This document shows, in pieces, positions 17,391 to 25,724 of a DNA stretch of 64,000 nucleotides; position 1 is the stretch's first letter; every line of letters begins with the position of its first letter. A program made the translations under genes and the position numbers. The stretch is from contig NZ_VFUZ01000023.1 in NCBI RefSeq assembly GCF_006658505.1, positions 1-64,000 on the forward strand, given 5' to 3'. This stretch comes from Mesorhizobium sp. B2-4-15 (GTDB taxonomy: Bacteria > Pseudomonadota > Alphaproteobacteria > Rhizobiales > Rhizobiaceae). The notes under the pieces are model-generated. The model ran no database searches and had not been told where the DNA came from. It saw only the letters and a list, made by a program, of their open reading frames with translations.

Positions 17391-18134
17391 ATGCCAGAAC
17401 GCAGCCAGATCGCCACGTCGTTCCTGCCGCTCCCCGGTTCGGCGCCGGTCGAATGGCTGGTCGAGCCTGGCCTCACCGCTTATCCCGATGCGCTGGCTTT
17501 CATGGAGGCGCGCGCCGAGGCGATCCGCAGCGGGGCCGCCGGAGAAATGGTCTGGCTGGTCGAACATCCCCCGCTCTACACCGCCGGCACCAGCGCCCGT
17601 ATCGAGGACCTGATCGATCCCGACCGCTTTCCGGTGTTTTCGGCCGGGCGCGGCGGCGAATACACCTATCATGGGCCGGGCCAGCGGGTCGCCTATGTCA
17701 TGCTCGACCTGAAACGGCGCCGAGAGGACGTTCGCGCCTTCGTCGCCGCGCTCGAACAGTGGATCATCGGCACGCTCGCCGCCTTCAACGTGCGCGGCGA
17801 ACGGCGCGAAGACCGTGTCGGCGTCTGGGTGGTGCGGCCGGATCGCCCTGCCCTGCCGGACGGCTCGCCGGCCGAGGACAAGGTCGCCGCGATAGGCATC
17901 CGGCTGCGGCGCTGGGTGAGTTTCCACGGCATCGCCATCAATGTCGAGCCGGACCTTTCCCATTTCGGCGGCATTGTGCCGTGCGGTGTTCAGGACCATG
18001 GCGTCACCAGCCTCGTCGACCTTGGTCTTCCCATCACAATGGGGGACCTCGATCTGGCACTGAAATCCGCTTTCGAGGACGTCTTCGGCCCCACCGAGGC
18101 TCTGCCCGCCGAAGAGGCTCGCAAAGCCGGTTGA
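17391..18134 (+). CDS. lipB: Lipoyl(octanoyl) transferase LipB
   Basis: The 247-residue enzyme moves the octanoyl group from acyl carrier protein to the lipoyl domains of 2-oxoacid dehydrogenases and the glycine cleavage H protein. Motifs are RGGEYTYHGPGQ (about 87-98), the catalytic Lys164 in EDKVAAIGIRLRRWVSFHG and the acyl-carrying Cys198 in IVPCGV. I start at ATG 17391, which begins the family-like sequence. An open frame from 17313 would add 26 residues unlike the family. It is convergent with the M50 peptidase gene, with a gap of 24 bases. Confidence 0.95.
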   Translation: MPERSQIATSFLPLPGSAPVEWLVEPGLTAYPDALAFMEARAEAIRSGAAGEMVWLVEHPPLYTAGTSARIEDLIDPDRFPVFSAGRGGEYTYHGPGQRVAYVMLDLKRRREDVRAFVAALEQWIIGTLAAFNVRGERREDRVGVWVVRPDRPALPDGSPAEDKVAAIGIRLRRWVSFHGIAINVEPDLSHFGGIVPCGVQDHGVTSLVDLGLPITMGDLDLALKSAFEDVFGPTEALPAEEARKAG

Positions 18135-18158
18135 ATCTTCCCGGCCCGGAGAACCTGC

Positions 18159-19409
18159 CTAGATCAGTTGCGCCGACGCCCACAGGACGCCGCAGCCATG
18201 GATGACGAACACCGCCAGCAGCGCGCCCGCGATAGCGAAGCGGTCGACCGTGCGGATCGGCTCCAGTTCGTGGCGCGGCTTCACCCCGCTGCCCATGGTC
18301 AGCAGGCTGAGGATCGAGAAGACCGCTCCCGCCGCGAGCAGAAAGCCGGACGAGAAACCCGCCTGCCGGCCAAGCATCAAGAATGCCGAGAGCAGGAAGA
18401 ACGAGGCCAGCGCCAGCGCGATCGGCCCGGGGCAGATCTGGCGCAGCACCTGGCCGCCATCGAACTTCCACACCGGCACCAGATTGGCGATGTTGAACAG
18501 GGCCGCGCAGCCCGCCAGCGCCGCGAGCAGCGCGGCGGCGGCCTTGTGCCCCTCGGCGCCGGCAAGCGCGCTGCCGGCAATGACGATCGGCACCAGGAAG
18601 GCTGAGAACCCCGCCCCCATCAATGCCACGAAGGCCACTTCGAACCGGCTGTTGTAGGGCCGGCCGCCAATGGCGATGCCGCCGAGCAGCGGGATGAAGA
18701 TCATTCGCGCCTTGCGGTGTCCCATCAGCCGGAACGCCGCCATGTGGCCGAGTTCGTGCAAGGCCACGACCGACGTCAGGATCGCGGCCAGCGCCAGCCC
18801 GCCAAGATGGAGACCGAAGAACGGCCACAGGATCAATGCCGACAGCACCGCAAAGCCGATCTGGCTCAGCGGATGCTCGAACCAGCCGCCTTTGCGATAA
18901 CGCCCGGTCGTCGCCCAGCCTTGCAGCTTGGAGAGCTCGCGGCGCATGGCGAAGTAACGGAACACCAGGAAGGCGATGCCGCGGTAGCGGTCGGTCCGGC
19001 CAAGGGTCACCCTTGTGCCATGCCCCTCGCAAACCAGTTCGGTGGTCTCCCGATAGTCCTTCCAGAAAGAACTATCGAGCGCGGTATCCTCGATGACGCG
19101 CATCGAAAAGCGGCTGCCCTCGACAACGTCCTCAAACCTTGACCTTCGCTCGATCGGCTTGCCGTCGCGGCCTTCCCACGACAGCATGATGCGGGCCACG
19201 CCCTCCTTGTCCAGCGCTTCGGCCGACAGGATCTCACCGGACCAGCCGGCATCGCTGCCAAGCGGCCACAGCGCCTGCCAGAGGCGCTGGCGGTCCATGG
19301 CAACCACGCGGCTCACCCTGACCGTGCGCAAACCAAGCGGCAGGGTCATCAAGAGAAAGATCAGCCCGAGATTGCTGGCCACGAGAATGGCCGTAACGAT
19401 CGGCGACAC
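18159..19409 (-). CDS. Membrane protein with N-terminal SRPBCC-like domain fused to an M50 (site-2 protease family) peptidase
   Basis: The 416-residue protein starts with one anchor helix (about 5-27), then a SRPBCC/polyketide-cyclase-like domain (about 30-140) on the pattern of a hydrophobic-ligand fold. A multi-helix M50 metalloprotease unit follows, with zinc motif HELGH at 218-222 and the second motif NLVPVWKFDGG at 309-319. Such intramembrane proteases usually cut membrane-bound regulators. The substrate is unknown and no anti-sigma gene is adjacent. The start is GTG. The N-terminal fusion is unusual for the family, and the SRPBCC call is from the length and predicted fold pattern, so it is less sure than the protease call. 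Confidence 0.75.
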   Translation of the reverse strand: MSPIVTAILVASNLGLIFLLMTLPLGLRTVRVSRVVAMDRQRLWQALWPLGSDAGWSGEILSAEALDKEGVARIMLSWEGRDGKPIERRSRFEDVVEGSRFSMRVIEDTALDSSFWKDYRETTELVCEGHGTRVTLGRTDRYRGIAFLVFRYFAMRRELSKLQGWATTGRYRKGGWFEHPLSQIGFAVLSALILWPFFGLHLGGLALAAILTSVVALHELGHMAAFRLMGHRKARMIFIPLLGGIAIGGRPYNSRFEVAFVALMGAGFSAFLVPIVIAGSALAGAEGHKAAAALLAALAGCAALFNIANLVPVWKFDGGQVLRQICPGPIALALASFFLLSAFLMLGRQAGFSSGFLLAAGAVFSILSLLTMGSGVKPRHELEPIRTVDRFAIAGALLAVFVIHGCGVLWASAQLI

Positions 19410-19520
19410 CTGGACGTTGCTCCCTGCCTTCAGGGCACCCTAACGTCGCGGCGGCAAGAAAGACTTAACGGGCGAAGCGGTCCCTCACCATCGAGGAAAC
19501 AGCGACGGCACGCCGCCAGT

Positions 19521-19607
19521 TCACATGGCTCCGATCCAGATCGCCATGGAAATGAGGAATGTGCTCATGCAGACAAGCGAGACGACATCCTGAACCAGAT
19601 CGGTCAT
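19521..19607 (-). CDS. 28-residue SOS-regulated small membrane peptide (SidA-like by size and control)
   Basis: A 29-codon frame on the minus strand encodes a 28-residue peptide: a short polar head (MTDLVQDVV) followed by one hydrophobic helix of about 18 residues ending WIGAM. AGGAGAG lies five to six bases before the ATG, a very good ribosome site. The promoter carries three GTTC repeats in the spacing of the alphaproteobacterial LexA box. By size, topology and control it resembles Caulobacter SidA, a 29-residue SOS-induced division inhibitor. I make no claim of homology. Too short for most gene finders, but the RBS, promoter and operator agree. Confidence 0.75.
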   Translation of the reverse strand: MTDLVQDVVSLVCMSTFLISMAIWIGAM

Positions 19608-19629
19608 AACTCTCTCCTGTTGTTTGTAT

Positions 19630-19664
19630 GTTCGTATTTTGTTCTAATTTTGTTCGAATGTCAA
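19630..19664 (-). promoter_or_regulatory. Promoter with overlapping double SOS (LexA) box
   Basis: On the plus strand GTTC occurs at 19630, 19641 and 19652, each separated by exactly seven bases, giving two overlapping GTTC-N7-GTTC LexA boxes of the alphaproteobacterial type. On the minus strand TTGACA (19659-19664) and AAAATA (19635-19640) flank most of the boxes with an 18-base spacer. LexA bound here would block RNA polymerase directly. The promoter faces the 28-residue peptide gene. Confidence 0.8.
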
Positions 19665-19902
19665 CGACCGAACGCAGGGGGACAGGAGGAGAATTTGACA
19701 CAGTTAGTGAAGGGTTAACCGGTCCGGAAGGACGTTTGACAAAGCTGCCAGCAGACCGTTCAAAGGCTGTCGCGCCAACATGGCGCATGACGACGACGGA
19801 TGGTTCTGACAATTGCGCCGCGCCACCACGCTTCCTGTCTCATTTCAAGACGAAGGCGCTGGCATCCGTCTTGCTCTGTAGGTGTTGCCGGTTGATCCCG
19901 GT

Positions 19903-19976
19903 CCTGATTGCGTACTCTGATCAGGTTGTAGGCTCGCCGGGCTTCGAGGTTGTTGGGGTCCGCCCGGCGAGTTTAT
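19903..19976 (+). ncRNA. Possible small RNA or terminator structure in the 19665-20332 gap
   Basis: Two hairpins lie close together: CCTGAT/ATCAGG (19903-19908 with 19920-19925) and a perfect 10-base stem CTCGCCGGGC/GCCCGGCGAG (19933-19942 with 19962-19971) followed by TTTAT. This could be the end of a small RNA or a weak terminator. No conserved family is recognised. The rest of the gap from 19665 to 20332 shows no convincing gene apart from the doubtful small frame listed next. Confidence 0.3.
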
Positions 19977-19992
19977 CGGAATGATGATCACC

Positions 19993-20115
19993 CTATCCTG
20001 AGAGCCGCCAATGAGCCTTCAGTGCGATTAAGGCGGAACAGATCGCAATCGCCAACACGACCAGTGCCCATGTGACACCACCGCGGGAAAGTCGCCATCG
20101 GCGGCCTTGTCTCAT
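19993..20115 (-). CDS. Possible 40-residue single-helix membrane protein
   Basis: A minus-strand frame starting at ATG 20115 encodes a basic head (MRQGRRWRLSRGG), one hydrophobic helix (WALVVLAIAICSALIAL) and a short tail. A GAAAG lies seven bases upstream. The positive-inside pattern is what a small membrane protein would show, but there is no family or promoter support, and the frame is also open further upstream without sense. It should be treated as a candidate only. Confidence 0.25.
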   Translation of the reverse strand: MRQGRRWRLSRGGVTWALVVLAIAICSALIALKAHWRLSG

Positions 20116-20332
20116 GCACTTTCGCCAACGGTCAGCCTGATTGGCACCACCGTATTTTCCCTTGCCTGTCACCCGCTCGCCACCGCCTGCTTGAGGCGCG
20201 CTCAATCGGGATCGGCCTGTCCGATGTGCCAGACGACTTTGGGGAGTTCGATGCATTCTTCTCATCAAAGTACCCTCGTCACTGGCAAATCTCTCATGAT
20301 ATTTCGCGTGTGTGGCTATGGGGAGTCTCGTG

Positions 20333-21091
20333 ATGACTTGGCGGGTTTTTGGAATTTTGGCGATGGGACTGATCCCGGTCGCTTTCCTTAGTGGCACTTC
20401 GGACGCAAAAGCCTCCAACGCCGAAATAGAGCGCTGTATTCATTCGAAGACACCGAACGACAAGGTCTACTATTGCTCGATTGCATTGAGAGGCCGACCT
20501 GGCGGAGAGATGACCGATCGCCTTCTTCTTCGAAGGGGCAATGCGCTCATGCAACTCGGAATATTTTCCGAAGCTGTCAAAGATTTCTCGCGCCTCATCG
20601 TGGCGAATCCGACCGTGGCTGGCTACGTCGACAATCGTTTGGCCGCCCTGCGATCCCTCGGCCTTTATCAGGAAGCACTCGCGGACGCCAATCACGCAAT
20701 AGACTTGGCGCCGCACAAAGCCTTTGTCTATCACAGCCGTGGTCTTGTTTTTGAAGACCTGAAACAGTTTGCTTCTGCTTTGAGCGATTTTGACCGAGCA
20801 ATTTCCCTCGATCCCAACAATGCAGGGTTCATGGTCGAACGCGCGAGGATCAAGATGGAAGCCGGCCGTGCGAGTGAGGCTGTCGAGGACCTCTCGCGCG
20901 CCATTGCCCAGGACCCCGGCAATTTGGCCGCGCTGAAGCAGCGCGGCATGGCACGTCTCGCCCTTGGTGATCTCAACTCCGCGGCAAGCGACCTTCACAC
21001 ATACAGCCGGGCAGTTCCCGACGATCGGGAAGTCGCGGCCGCGATTGCCAGCATCAAGCCCGCCGCAAGTAGGAGGCCTTCAACCCCTTGA
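20333..21091 (+). CDS. Exported tetratricopeptide-repeat protein
   Basis: The 252-residue protein begins with a signal-peptide-like segment (MTWRVFGILAMGLIPVAFLS, then GTSDAKA), followed by a short region with two cysteines (CIHS, YYCS) and about five TPR units from residue 70 to 235, for example LYQEALADANHAIDLAPHKAFVYHSRG and FASALSDFDRAISLDPNNAGF. TPR arrays bind partner proteins; here this would be in the periplasm. I chose ATG 20333 with GGGGAG seven bases upstream; GTG 20312 and ATG 20318 are alternatives. No operon partner is evident. Confidence 0.75.
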   Translation: MTWRVFGILAMGLIPVAFLSGTSDAKASNAEIERCIHSKTPNDKVYYCSIALRGRPGGEMTDRLLLRRGNALMQLGIFSEAVKDFSRLIVANPTVAGYVDNRLAALRSLGLYQEALADANHAIDLAPHKAFVYHSRGLVFEDLKQFASALSDFDRAISLDPNNAGFMVERARIKMEAGRASEAVEDLSRAIAQDPGNLAALKQRGMARLALGDLNSAASDLHTYSRAVPDDREVAAAIASIKPAASRRPSTP

Positions 21092-21109
21092 TGAGAGGCG
21101 CGGTGACTT

Positions 21110-21203
21110 GAGCAATTCCAGGAAAAGTATGAAACGGTTTTCCTGGAATTGCGTCAAAGAGTCAGAGCAGTTCACCGTTTCTGTGAAACTGTAAACCGCT
21201 CTA
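21110..21203. repeat. Dispersed palindromic repeat (GCAATTCC family), downstream of the TPR gene
   Basis: GAGCAATTCCAGGAAAA faces TTTTCCTGGAATTGCGTC in an imperfect palindrome (about 21110-21154), followed by GAGCAGTTCACCG and a facing copy ending AACCGCTC. The first half matches the element at 28247-28301, next to rnj, in its AATTCC...GGAATTGC arms and the internal GTNTGNAACGG core, so the two are copies of one family. The rest of 21092-21365 shows no gene. Confidence 0.7.
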
Positions 21204-21365
21204 ACCGGACGGCATGAATGCCTTTGCCATTGAAGTGGCTGTCGCAGCCGATTGCCGCTGCACCATTTGGGCGGCCGGTAGCTGCCAGCCGAGGTGCAAA
21301 ATTTCCTTCTATCTCCAACTTACGGCGCCGGCTTCGATTGCTCGCGCACGGCAGCAGGATACTGG

Positions 21366-21659
21366 TCAGGCCATCTTTGCCATTACCTTGGCCATATCTG
21401 CCGTGTCGAACGCTCTCAGAGTCTGAGTTCTGATGTTGCCCAGCGATGCGATCGACAGGGATAATGCCGTCGCGGCAATGTCGTCGTCGGCTTCGGCAAT
21501 CGCCACGACATCATGTTGGCCAAGTGTCCACAACAGGGTGTGTACCTTGACGCCGCTTTTGCTGGCCATCGCCTTGAAGGCCTCGGCACGCTTCTGAGTA
21601 TCCTTTATGCTCTTGATACCTTGGTCTGTGAAATTCGAGAGCAGCACGTAGTAAGCCAT
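21366..21659 (-). CDS. GYD domain-containing protein
   Basis: The 97-residue cytoplasmic protein starts MAYYVLLSNFTDQGIKSIKDTQKRAEAF and has the ferredoxin-like GYD domain pattern, with LLWTLGQHDVVAIAEADDD (about 43-61). The family's GxYD core is represented here by LGQHDVVAI. The function of the family is unknown; it resembles AsnC-type ligand-binding domains. The ATG at 21659 has GGGAGG upstream, which rules out an in-frame start five codons earlier. It stands alone between a repeat-rich gap and lolD. Confidence 0.85.
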   Translation of the reverse strand: MAYYVLLSNFTDQGIKSIKDTQKRAEAFKAMASKSGVKVHTLLWTLGQHDVVAIAEADDDIAATALSLSIASLGNIRTQTLRAFDTADMAKVMAKMA

Positions 21660-21789
21660 TCGTTCCTCCCACAATGGGGAGCGGGCGGGCGCTCACGGCG
21701 CGTCCGCCGTCTCCCAGAGCCTACGATAACACGAGCCGGGTGTGCGAACCACAGGCGGCCAGACACGCCATCGCGCACCATTGCGCAGC

Positions 21790-22473
21790 CTACAATGGGA
21801 CAACCTTGCCGTCGGCCAGCGTGACGCGCCTGTCCATGCGCGATGCCAGCTCGTGATTGTGAGTGGCGATCAGCGCCGCGAGGCCTGATTGCCGGACCAG
21901 CGCCTCCAGTGCCTCGAAGACATAGGAAGCGGTGACCGGGTCGAGATTCCCGGTCGGCTCGTCGGCCAGCAGCACCAGCGGCGCATTGGCAACCGCACGC
22001 GCAATGGCGACACGCTGCTGCTCGCCGCCGGAGAGCTCGGCGGGCCGGTGCGATGCGCGCTTGCCGATCTGCATGTAGTCGAGCAACTGCGCCGCGCGTT
22101 CAGCCGCTTCCTTGCGCGGCAAACCCTTGATCAGCTGCGGCATCATGATGTTTTCCAGCGCGGAAAACTCCGGCAGCAAGTGATGGAACTGGTAGACGAA
22201 GCCGACATCGTTGCGGCGGATCGCCGTGCGCTCGTCGTCGGACAGCCGGCCGCAGGCCCGGCCCGACAGGATGACGTCGCCGGCATCGGGACGCTCCAGC
22301 AGGCCGGCCGTATGCAGCAGTGTCGACTTGCCGGTGCCTGATGGCGCCACCAGCGCCACCATCTCGCCGCGCCGCAGCGAAAAATCGGCGCCGTTCAAAA
22401 TGGTGAGCTTGCGCGGCCCCTGGACATAATGCCGCTCGACGCTCTTCAGTTCGATAATGGCCTCGGCCATCAT
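21790..22473 (-). CDS. lolD: Lipoprotein-releasing ABC transporter ATPase LolD
   Basis: The 227-residue ATPase powers release of outer-membrane lipoproteins from the inner membrane with the LolC/E subunit. Walker A APSGTGKST lies at 43-51, the Q-loop at FVYQFHHLLPEF, the signature LSGGEQQRVAIARA at about 145-158 and Walker B VLLADEPTGNLD after it. FHHLLPEFSALEN is characteristic of LolD rather than FtsE. Its start overlaps the lolC stop (ATGATG), so it is translated from the same message as lolC. Confidence 0.94.
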   Translation of the reverse strand: MMAEAIIELKSVERHYVQGPRKLTILNGADFSLRRGEMVALVAPSGTGKSTLLHTAGLLERPDAGDVILSGRACGRLSDDERTAIRRNDVGFVYQFHHLLPEFSALENIMMPQLIKGLPRKEAAERAAQLLDYMQIGKRASHRPAELSGGEQQRVAIARAVANAPLVLLADEPTGNLDPVTASYVFEALEALVRQSGLAALIATHNHELASRMDRRVTLADGKVVPL

Positions 22474-23756
22474 TCATACCTCAAGGCTTCGACCGGATCG
22501 AGGCGGGCCGCCCGCCATGCCGGAAACACCGTTGCCAGGAAGGACAGGCCGAGCGCCATGATGATGACATAGGTCGTCTCGCGCGGATCCATTTTCGCCG
22601 GCAGCTGGCTGAGGAAATAGAGCTCCGGATTGAACAGCACCTTGCCGGTCATCCAGGAGAAGAACTGGCGGATCGATTCGATATTGAGGCAGATGACGAC
22701 ACCGAGCAGCACGCCGGCGATGGTGCCTGTCACGCCGATCGCGGCTCCCGTCATCAGGAAGATGCGCAGGATCGCCCCGCGCGAGGCGCCCATGGTGCGC
22801 AGGATGGCGATGTCGTGCCCCTTGTCCTTCACCAGCATGACAAGGCCGGAGATAATGTTGAGTGCCGCCACCAGCACGATCAGCGTCAGGATCATGAACA
22901 TGACGTTGCGCTCGACCTGAAGCGCGGAAAAGAAGGTCTCGTTGCGCTGGCGCCAGTCGACGAGGTCGATCGGCCGTTGCGCCGCTTCCTCTATCTTCGG
23001 CTTCAGCGCGTCGACATCGTCGGGATTATCGACATAGATCTCGATCGTCTGCGCACGCCCGTCCATGTTGAAATAGAGCTGCGCCTCGGAGAACGGCATG
23101 TAGACGATGGAGCTGTCATATTCCGACATGCCGACTTCGAAGATCGCCGCGATCTTGTAGCCCTTCATGCGCGGCGTCGTGCCAAGCGGCGTCACGTCGC
23201 CCTCCGGCGAGATGAGCGTGATGGTGTCGCCCAGCGTCAGGCCGAGATTCTCGGCCATGCGCTTGCCGATGGCCACGCCCTCGCCGCTATCGAAGTTGGC
23301 GATCGAGCCCTGCTTGATGTTGCCGGCGACGATCGCGATCTTGCCGAGATCCTCGCCGCGAATGCCGCGCACCAGCGCGCCCGAGCCGCCGCCGACATTG
23401 CCTTGCGCCAACACCTGGCCATCGATCAACGGGAGAGCATATTTGACGCCGGCCACGCCGTTGATGCGGCTGGCGACCTGGGCATAGTCCTCGAGCGGCG
23501 AATCGAGCGGCTGGACGATCAGGTGGCCGTTGACGCCCAGGATGCGCGTCAAAAGCTCGGCGCGGAACCCGTTCATCACGGCCATGACCACGATCAGCGT
23601 CGCCACCCCCAGCATGATGCCGAGGAAGGAGATCGAGGCGATGACCGAGATCACCGTCTCCTTGCGCCGCGAACGCAGGTAGCGCCACGCCACCGTGCGT
23701 TCGAAGATGGAAAAGGGACCAGCGCCCGCCGATCTTGCCGCAACCGCCTCGCTCAT
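22470..23756 (-). CDS. lolC: Lipoprotein-releasing ABC transporter permease LolC/LolE
   Basis: The 428-residue permease has one N-terminal helix (about 40-65, after FERTVAWRYLRSRRKETVISVIASISFLGIMLGVATLI), a large periplasmic MacB-like domain (about 70-280) and three C-terminal FtsX-type helices (about 285-420, ending PAWRAARLDPVEALRYE). Alphaproteobacteria commonly have one such gene in place of the E. coli LolC and LolE pair, so the complex is probably a homodimer with two LolD. Its start overlaps the proS stop by four bases. Confidence 0.93.
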   Translation of the reverse strand: MSEAVAARSAGAGPFSIFERTVAWRYLRSRRKETVISVIASISFLGIMLGVATLIVVMAVMNGFRAELLTRILGVNGHLIVQPLDSPLEDYAQVASRINGVAGVKYALPLIDGQVLAQGNVGGGSGALVRGIRGEDLGKIAIVAGNIKQGSIANFDSGEGVAIGKRMAENLGLTLGDTITLISPEGDVTPLGTTPRMKGYKIAAIFEVGMSEYDSSIVYMPFSEAQLYFNMDGRAQTIEIYVDNPDDVDALKPKIEEAAQRPIDLVDWRQRNETFFSALQVERNVMFMILTLIVLVAALNIISGLVMLVKDKGHDIAILRTMGASRGAILRIFLMTGAAIGVTGTIAGVLLGVVICLNIESIRQFFSWMTGKVLFNPELYFLSQLPAKMDPRETTYVIIMALGLSFLATVFPAWRAARLDPVEALRYE

Positions 23757-25081
23757 GCGGCGACACCGAAGCGTTTTTTCGCGTCGGCGACCGGCAGCGT
23801 TACGCGCTCGCCGGTCTTGCGATTCTTGATTTCCACCTCGCCGGCGGCCACGCCGCGTGGGCCCACGATCACCTGCCAGGGCAGGCCGATCAGGTCGGCG
23901 GTGGCGAACTTGCCGCCCGGCCGCTGGTCGGTGTCGTCGTAGAGCACATCCTTGCCTGCAGCGGTGAAGGCGGCATTGAGTTCGTCGCAGACGCGATCGC
24001 AGTCGGCGTCGCCGACCTTCATGTTGATCAGGCCGATGTCGAAGGGCGCCACCGCCTCCGGCCAGATGATGCCGTTCTCGTCGTGGCTGGCCTCGATGAT
24101 TGCCGCGACCAGCCGCGACGGCCCGATGCCATAGGAGCCGCCGGAGGCGAAATGATCCTTGCCGTCGGGGCCGGTCACCTTGGCGCCCATCGGCTTTGAA
24201 TACTTCTCGCCGAAATGGAAGATGTGACCGACCTCGATGCCGCGTGCCGAAACCTTGTCGTTCTCGGGAACCTTTTCCCAGGCCGCCTCGTCATGCATTT
24301 CGTCGGTTGCGGCGTAAGGCGTCGTCCACGTCTTGACGATATCAGCGATCTCGCCGTCATTGGCGAAGTCGGTGTTCGCGCCGGGCACGGCAAGCGAAAG
24401 ATAGTCGCGATGGCAGAAAACCTGGCTCTCGCCGGTGTCGGCCAGGATGATGAATTCATGGCTAAGATCGCCACCGATCGGCCCGGTGTCGGCGCGCATC
24501 GGGATCGCCTGCAGGCCCATGCGCGTGAAGGTGCGCAGATACGACACGAACATCCTGTTGTAGGCGGCTCTCGCACCCTCGAAGTCGAGGTCGAAGGAGT
24601 AGGCGTCCTTCATCAGGAACTCGCGCGAACGCATGACGCCGAAGCGCGGCCGCACCTCGTCGCGGAACTTCCACTGGATATGGTAGAGGTTGAGCGGCAA
24701 ATCCTTGTAGGACTTCACATAGGCGCGAAAAATCTCGGTGACCATTTCCTCATTGGTCGGGCCGTAGAGCATGTCGCGGTCCTGACGGTCCTTGATGCGC
24801 AGCATCTCCTTGCCATAGTCGTTGTAGCGGCCGCTTTCGCGCCACAGATCGGCCGACTGGATGGTCGGCATCAGGATTTCCAGCGCGCCGGCGCGGTTCT
24901 GCTCCTCGCGGATAATTTGGCAGACCTTGTCCAGCACCCGCTTGCCGAGTGGCAGCCAGGAAAAACTGCCCTGCCCCTGCTGACGGATCATGCCGGCACG
25001 CAGCATCAACCGGTGCGAGACGATCTCGGCCTCGCGCGGATTTTCTTTGAGGATGGGCAGGAAGTAGCGCGACAAACGCAT
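23753..25081 (-). CDS. proS: Prolyl-tRNA synthetase, short form without editing domain
   Basis: The 442-residue class II synthetase charges tRNA-Pro. It has the motif 1 region around GMIRQQGQGSFSWLPLGKRVL (about 31-51), motif 2 (KFRDEVRPRFGVMRSREFLMKDAYSFD, about 138-164), motif 3 (GSYGIGPSRLVAAI) and a C-terminal anticodon-binding domain. The 180-residue INS editing domain present in the E. coli enzyme (572 residues) is absent, as is usual in alphaproteobacteria, where free-standing deacylases such as ProXp-ala clear Ala-tRNA-Pro. It is translationally coupled to lolC downstream. Confidence 0.96.
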   Translation of the reverse strand: MRLSRYFLPILKENPREAEIVSHRLMLRAGMIRQQGQGSFSWLPLGKRVLDKVCQIIREEQNRAGALEILMPTIQSADLWRESGRYNDYGKEMLRIKDRQDRDMLYGPTNEEMVTEIFRAYVKSYKDLPLNLYHIQWKFRDEVRPRFGVMRSREFLMKDAYSFDLDFEGARAAYNRMFVSYLRTFTRMGLQAIPMRADTGPIGGDLSHEFIILADTGESQVFCHRDYLSLAVPGANTDFANDGEIADIVKTWTTPYAATDEMHDEAAWEKVPENDKVSARGIEVGHIFHFGEKYSKPMGAKVTGPDGKDHFASGGSYGIGPSRLVAAIIEASHDENGIIWPEAVAPFDIGLINMKVGDADCDRVCDELNAAFTAAGKDVLYDDTDQRPGGKFATADLIGLPWQVIVGPRGVAAGEVEIKNRKTGERVTLPVADAKKRFGVAA

Positions 25082-25449
25082 GGACTGGTCCGTGAATGAG
25101 AACGGCCACGCCAGAATCGGCGCGACGCAGGCTTGCTTGCCCCGGCTTCATAGCCATTTCATGACGGATTGGAAACCCGGCCACACCGGCACAATGCCGC
25201 GCCTCAGGCCGGAATCCTTCGGTTTCCGATCAGGCCGCGCTGGCAATGAAGCGCACCGAACGTCTTGGGGCTTGGCCTTCAATTCTTTGCGCGCGTCAAT
25301 TCAGGACATGCCGCAAAGGCTGCGCTATGCCTTGCTGGTCGTTTCGAAAGCAAAGCATGCCATACTATTGTGCAGTGCAGCACGAGAATGCCTGTTTCGA
25401 GGCAAAATTCTTCGTGACATTTTCATTCGGCTTAGGCTAGTGTGCCGCG

Positions 25450-25597
25450 ATAACCGAGAGGGCAGAGAAAAATCTGCTCTCCTACGCGGTCAAAGTCTTG
25501 GGAGGATGCGATCTAGGCGCGGTTACTCGCTGCCGCCGGAAACCGGAAACAGATCGGACGCGTTTAATTGCAAGGCCTTGTGCCTTGCATTTTTTTT
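25450..25597 (+). ncRNA. Candidate trans-encoded small RNA between proS and the DUF1467 gene (possibly the alpha-r9 family)
   Basis: The gap 25082-25724 holds no credible gene but ends in a strong terminator at 25569-25597. The preceding 120 bases have paired segments such as GAGAGGGCAGA facing TCTGCTCTC (near 25458-25485). The start near 25450 is a guess. From memory, rhizobia carry a small RNA of about 150 nt (Smr9C, alpha-r9) in a proS-linked intergenic region. I could not check the match. Confidence 0.55.
25569..25597 (+). terminator. Rho-independent terminator
   Basis: TGCAAGG (25569-25575), a seven-base loop and CCTTGCA (25583-25589) form a perfect stem directly followed by eight T residues (25590-25597). 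It is the clearest intrinsic terminator in the window and has no protein gene upstream on its strand, which supports a small-RNA gene. Confidence 0.85.
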
Positions 25598-25724
25598 GTG
25601 CAATCACCCGGTTAGCGCGATGAGTTGCCAAGTCACATGACCTCGCGTCAGCAGGTGTATGGCCGCGAAAACGCGGCAGCATTCTCACAATCTCGATGCA
25701 GCCGCAGCGGTCTTGCCAGGCGAT

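Noticed and set aside
19628..19984. A 118-codon plus-strand frame starting inside the SOS box
   Set aside because: It begins within the operator, has no ribosome site and no protein-like pattern; the minus-strand 28-residue peptide explains the regulatory signal better.
20079..20332. A stop-free plus-strand stretch ending just before the TPR gene (reads like FGEFDAFFSSKYPRHW near its end)
   Set aside because: It looks somewhat protein-like but has no start codon after the upstream stop and no family match; it may be a remnant or chance.
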